Assembly: GCF_014930455.1 (NCBI RefSeq)
Contig: NZ_JAAIYO010000002.1
Coordinates: 496,001 to 560,000, forward strand
Length of the DNA stretch: 64,000 bases
Reading direction: 5' to 3'
Origin: Corallococcus soli
GTDB lineage: Bacteria > Myxococcota > Myxococcia > Myxococcales > Myxococcaceae
Shown in pieces: positions 60,247-64,000 of the stretch. The notes beneath the pieces were generated by a model. That model searched no databases, was not told the origin of the DNA, and saw only the letters and a program-made list of their open reading frames with translations. The position numbers and the translations under genes are program-made. Position 1 is the first letter of the stretch. Each line of letters begins with the position of its first letter.

Positions 60247-62790
60247 ATGGCTCCTCCGAAAGCGTCCCGCACCCGAAAGAACTCCGACCCCTCTGGCTTC
60301 GTGCGCGTGCGCGGGGCCCGTGAGCACAACCTGAAGCACGTGGACGTGGACCTCCCGCGCGACGCGCTGGTGGTGTTCACCGGGGTGTCAGGCTCCGGCA
60401 AGTCGTCGCTGGCGTTCGGGACGCTGTATGCCGAAGCGCAGCGGCGCTACTTCGAGTCCGTGGCCCCGTACGCCCGGCGCCTGATTGAGCAGGTGGGCGT
60501 GCCGGAGGTGGACTCCATCGACGGGCTGCCTCCGGCGGTGGCGCTCCAGCAGCACCGGGGCGCGCCCAGCTCGCGCTCGTCGGTGGGCAGCGTGACGACG
60601 CTGTCGAACTCGGTGCGCATGCTGTACTCGCGCGCCGGGACGTACCCTCCGAAGCTGGGCCGGCTGGACTCCGACGCGTTCTCCCCGAACACGCCCGCGG
60701 GTGCCTGTCCTCAATGTCACGGCATCGGGCGGGTGTTCGAGGTGACCGAGCGCTCCATGGTGCCGGATGACAGCCTGAGCATCCGCGAGCGCGCCGTCGC
60801 CGCGTGGCCGCCCGCGTGGCATGGCCAGAACCTGCGCGACATCCTGGTGACGCTCGGGTACGACATCGACAAGCCCTGGCGTGAGCTGTCGAAGAAGGAC
60901 CGGCAGTGGATCCTCTTCACCGACGAGCAGCCCACCGTCCCCGTCTACGCGGGCTTCACGTCCGCGGAGGTGAAGCGGGCCCTGGCCCGCAAGGAGCCGC
61001 CCAGCTACATGGGCACGTTCACCGGCGCGAAGCGCTACGTGATGACCACGTTCGCGACCACCGAGAGCGCGATGATGAAGAAGCGCGTCGCGCGCTACAT
61101 GGTGAGCAGTGATTGCTCGCTGTGCAACGGCAAGCGCCTGCGCCGCGAGTCGCTGTCGGTGAAGTTCGCGGGGCTGGACATCGGTGAGCTGTCCCGGCTG
61201 CCATTGGACCAGGTCGCGGCGCTGCTGCGCCCCACGGCGGAGGGGAGGGCGGAGGGCACGGAGGCGATGGCCCGCGAGCACCCGGAGAAGGTCATCGTCG
61301 CCGAGCGCATCACGAAGGACCTGCTGGCCCGCATCCAGGTGCTGACGGACCTGGGCCTGGGCTACCTGTCCCTGGAGCGCACCACGCCCACGCTGTCACC
61401 GGGGGAGCTGCAGCGGCTGCGGCTGGCCACGCAGATCCGCTCCAACCTCTTCGGCGTGGTGTATGTGATGGACGAACCGTCCGCCGGCCTGCACCCGGCC
61501 GACACGGAGGCGTTGCTCACGGCCTTGGACCGGTTGAAGGACGCGGGCAACTCCCTGTTCGTGGTGGAGCACGAGGTGGACGTCATCCGCCACGCGGACT
61601 GGATCGTGGACGTGGGCCCCGCCGCCGGTGAGCACGGCGGGCGCGTGCTCTACAGCGGGCCGCCGGAGGGGCTGGCGAAGGTGGAGGCGTCCCGGACGCG
61701 GCGCTACCTGTTCGAGGAGGAGGCCCTGCGCCGCCGCGCGCCCCGGAAGGCCACCGGGCGTCTGCGATTGGAAGGGGTGAAGCGCAACAACCTGCGCGGG
61801 CTGGACGTGGACTTCCCGCTGGGGGTCTTCACCACCGTTACCGGCGTGTCCGGCTCCGGCAAGTCGAGCCTCGTGAGCCAGGCCCTGGTGGAGCTGGTGG
61901 CCGCGCGGCTGGGCCAGACGCTGGCGCCGGAAGAGGAGGAGGGCGAGCCACTGGACCGCGAGCCGACGGTGGCCAGCGAAGGCCACATCGCGGACGGGAT
62001 GCACGCGCTCAAGCGGCTGGTGACGGTGGACCAGAAGCCCATCGGGCGCACGCCGCGCTCCAACCTGGCGACGTACACGGGCCTGTTCGACCACGTGCGC
62101 AAGCTGTTCGCGGCGACGCCCCTGGCGAAGTCGCGCAAGTACGGCGCGGGTCGCTTCTCGTTCAACACGGCGGGGGGGCGCTGCGAGACGTGCGAGGGCG
62201 AGGGCTTCGTCAGCGTGGAGCTGCTCTTCCTGCCCAGCGTGTACGCGCCGTGCCCCACCTGTCACGGCACCCGCTACGACCCGAAGACGCTGGAGGTGAA
62301 GGTCCGCGAGCGGAACATCGCGGACGTGCTGGGGATGACGGTGGACGCCGCCTTCGACTTCTTCGCCGAGGAGCCGTCCCTGTCGCGGGTCCTCAAGGTG
62401 TTGAAGGACGTGGGGCTGGGCTACCTGCGCCTGGGGCAGCCCGCGACGGAGCTGTCCGGGGGCGAAGCGCAGCGCATCAAGCTGGCCACGGAGCTGCAAC
62501 GCACCCAGCGCGGCGACACGCTCTATGTGCTGGATGAGCCCACCACCGGCCTGCACCCGGCGGACGTGGACAAGCTGATGGCGCAGCTGGACGGGCTGGT
62601 GGACGCGGGCAACACCGTCATCGTCGTGGAGCACGACCTGCGCGTCGTCGCCGCCAGCGACCACGTCATCGACGTGGGGCCCGGGGCGGGGAACGCCGGG
62701 GGCCAGGTGGTGGCCCAGGGGACGCCCCAGGAGGTGGCGAAGGTGAAGGCCAGCCGCACCGCGCCGTACCTGGCGCGCGTCCTGGGGTGA
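60247..62790 (+). CDS. UvrA-like ABC ATPase (short paralogue)
   Basis: The 847-residue product has two ABC modules. Walker A is GVSGSGKSSLAFGTLYAEAQRR and GVSGSGKSSLVSQAL. The signatures are LSPGELQRLRLATQI (Pro in place of the usual first Gly) and LSGGEAQRIKLATEL. Walker B is VYVMDEPSAGLHP and LYVLDEPTTGLHP. Zinc-knuckle pairs CPQC, CSLC and CETCEGEGF...CPTCHGTRY remain. At about 850 residues it is roughly 100 shorter than canonical UvrA, so it may be a UvrA2 or drug-resistance-type paralogue rather than the repair enzyme. ATGs at 60193 and 60208 are alternative starts. Confidence 0.88.
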   Translation: MAPPKASRTRKNSDPSGFVRVRGAREHNLKHVDVDLPRDALVVFTGVSGSGKSSLAFGTLYAEAQRRYFESVAPYARRLIEQVGVPEVDSIDGLPPAVALQQHRGAPSSRSSVGSVTTLSNSVRMLYSRAGTYPPKLGRLDSDAFSPNTPAGACPQCHGIGRVFEVTERSMVPDDSLSIRERAVAAWPPAWHGQNLRDILVTLGYDIDKPWRELSKKDRQWILFTDEQPTVPVYAGFTSAEVKRALARKEPPSYMGTFTGAKRYVMTTFATTESAMMKKRVARYMVSSDCSLCNGKRLRRESLSVKFAGLDIGELSRLPLDQVAALLRPTAEGRAEGTEAMAREHPEKVIVAERITKDLLARIQVLTDLGLGYLSLERTTPTLSPGELQRLRLATQIRSNLFGVVYVMDEPSAGLHPADTEALLTALDRLKDAGNSLFVVEHEVDVIRHADWIVDVGPAAGEHGGRVLYSGPPEGLAKVEASRTRRYLFEEEALRRRAPRKATGRLRLEGVKRNNLRGLDVDFPLGVFTTVTGVSGSGKSSLVSQALVELVAARLGQTLAPEEEEGEPLDREPTVASEGHIADGMHALKRLVTVDQKPIGRTPRSNLATYTGLFDHVRKLFAATPLAKSRKYGAGRFSFNTAGGRCETCEGEGFVSVELLFLPSVYAPCPTCHGTRYDPKTLEVKVRERNIADVLGMTVDAAFDFFAEEPSLSRVLKVLKDVGLGYLRLGQPATELSGGEAQRIKLATELQRTQRGDTLYVLDEPTTGLHPADVDKLMAQLDGLVDAGNTVIVVEHDLRVVAASDHVIDVGPGAGNAGGQVVAQGTPQEVAKVKASRTAPYLARVLG

Positions 62791-62922
62791 CAGGGCTTCC
62801 GTCCTGTCCGGCGTCCTGAAGCGGCCGGAGGCGCGAGGTTCTGGGCCCAACGTCGTCACAGGTCGTCTAGATAGGGTACATCCGGGGCCCGTGACTCCCT
62901 CTCGCCCCTCGAAGGTGACGAC

Positions 62923-63969
62923 GTGAACGACCGACTCCTGCGCACGGCGCGCCGCCAGCCCACCGACACCACCCCCGTGTGGCTGATGCGGCAGGCGGGC
63001 CGCTACCTGCCCGAGTACCGCGCCATCCGCGGCAACATCGCGTTCCTGGACCTCTGCAAGAACCCGGACCTGGCCGCGGAGGTCACCGTGCAGCCCGTCA
63101 CCCGGCTGGGCGTGGACGCGGCCATCATCTTCTCCGACATCCTCATCCCCGTGGAGGCCATGGGCATCCACCTGGAGCTGGGGGACAAGGGGCCGCACTT
63201 CCCCAACCCCCTGCGCACCGCCGCGGACATCGACAAGCTGGGCGTCCCGGACCCCGTGGAAGGCACCGGCTTCGTCGCCGAGGCCATCCGCCGCACGCGC
63301 AAGGCCCTCAATGACTCCGTGCCCGTCATCGGGTTCGCGGGCGCGCCCTTCACCCTGGCCGCGTACATGGTCGAAGGCGGCGGGTCCAAGAGCTACATCG
63401 TCATCAAGCGCCTGCTCTTCGAGCAGCCGGCGCTGGCGCACCGCCTGTTCCAGAAGCTCACCGACACGCTCATCCCCTACCTCAAGATGCAGGTGGAGGC
63501 CGGTGCCAGCATCGTTCAAATCTTCGACTCCTGGGGCGGCGAGCTGTCCCCCTACGACTTCGAGCGCTTCAGCCTGCCGTACCTCACCCGCATGGTGACG
63601 GAGCTCAAGGCGACCGGCGTGCCCGTCATCCTCTTCGGCACCAACATGACGCCGCACCTGCCCTTGCTGAAGCGCACCGGCGCGGACGTCATCGGCCTGG
63701 ACTGGCGCGTGAACGTGGACGAGGGCCGCCGCATCCTGGGCCCGGACGTCGCCACGCAGGGCAACCTGGACCCGCTGCACCTGTTCCTCCCGCGCGAGGA
63801 GCTGGATGCCCGCGTGAAGGACATCCTGGGCCGCGCGGGCCCCGTGGGGCACATCTTCAACCTGGGCCACGGCATCCTTCCGCCCAGCGACCCGGACGCC
63901 GCGAAGTTCCTCGTGGACGCCGTGCACCGCCACGGCGTCGCCCTGCGCCAGGGCGTCGCCCTCCGTTAA
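62923..63969 (+). CDS. hemE: Uroporphyrinogen III decarboxylase
   Basis: The 348-residue product converts uroporphyrinogen III to coproporphyrinogen III in haem synthesis. It has the RQAGRYLPEY arginine loop (residues 23-32), FSDILIPVEAMG, GFAGAPFTLAAYMVEGG, the FDSWGGELSP loop and NLGHGILPPSDP near the end, all diagnostic. The length is normal. It starts with GTG, with AAGG upstream. The last residues contain a short repeat (VALRQGVALR). Confidence 0.97.
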   Translation: MNDRLLRTARRQPTDTTPVWLMRQAGRYLPEYRAIRGNIAFLDLCKNPDLAAEVTVQPVTRLGVDAAIIFSDILIPVEAMGIHLELGDKGPHFPNPLRTAADIDKLGVPDPVEGTGFVAEAIRRTRKALNDSVPVIGFAGAPFTLAAYMVEGGGSKSYIVIKRLLFEQPALAHRLFQKLTDTLIPYLKMQVEAGASIVQIFDSWGGELSPYDFERFSLPYLTRMVTELKATGVPVILFGTNMTPHLPLLKRTGADVIGLDWRVNVDEGRRILGPDVATQGNLDPLHLFLPREELDARVKDILGRAGPVGHIFNLGHGILPPSDPDAAKFLVDAVHRHGVALRQGVALR

Positions 63970-64000
63970 GGGGCTCCTCCCAGGGCGGGCCGCCTGCGCC

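Noticed and set aside
61396..63933. Leftward 845-codon frame opposite uvrA-like and hemE
   Set aside because: It is antisense to two well-conserved enzymes and has no recognisable domain.

Overview
The window is very GC-rich and reads like a myxobacterial (Myxococcota; Myxococcus/Corallococcus/Pyxidicoccus-like) chromosome. Supporting signs are a DUF2378 protein of the myxobacterial TIGR02265 type, a MazF toxin with no antitoxin beside it, many lipoproteins and secreted repeat proteins (FG-GAP/MopE, LVIVD, beta-helix), and dense lipid and secondary-metabolism genes. No CRISPR array, rRNA, intact insertion sequence or prophage was seen. Species cannot be fixed from sequence alone.

Layout. 1-3.7 kb: a truncated Gly-rich protein, a DUF2780 protein, a Nudix hydrolase, a Spy/CpxP-like periplasmic protein and a tiny membrane protein. 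3.7-4.2 kb: a tRNA-Val/tRNA-Asp unit with a clear promoter and terminator, followed at once by a decayed NRPS carrier-domain fragment. 4.2-7.4 kb: two overlapping small envelope genes, a methyltransferase, and a TetR/NmrA divergent pair with a textbook promoter and operator. 7.4-15.9 kb: a candidate toxin/immunity-like pair, a GT51 transglycosylase, gene debris (frameshifted Cys-rich lipoprotein, anti-sigma remnant), an F420-reductase-like protein, the orphan MazF, DUF2378, lipoproteins and a lysoplasmalogenase.

16.2-20.9 kb is the most striking block: a compact RiPP-type operon. It encodes two tandem paralogous HExxH proteins, each ending in a PqqD-like (RRE-like) domain, a 50-residue Trp/Pro-rich precursor peptide whose start overlaps the second enzyme's stop, and a DAO/ThiO-fold FAD oxidoreductase. 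Translational coupling (TGATG, then ATGA) links the first three genes.

21-47.9 kb holds a LysM/CHAP-like protein, SDR/LysR and DJ-1/LysR divergent pairs, several large secreted proteins (one of about 1,330 residues with no recognised family), a fadB/fadA-type beta-oxidation pair with a decayed acyl-CoA dehydrogenase fragment upstream, and a DHCR24-like FAD oxidoreductase.

48-57 kb is a three-gene iterative lipid/polyketide synthase operon: a protein with two carrier domains and a FabL-like reductase domain, a 2,137-residue hotdog-AT-KS-CLF-KR-DH megasynthase, and a fatty acid desaturase. 57-64 kb returns to single genes: a membrane protein, a YciI protein, a TPR metallopeptidase lipoprotein, a short UvrA paralogue and hemE. 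Many convergent gene ends carry strong GC hairpins.
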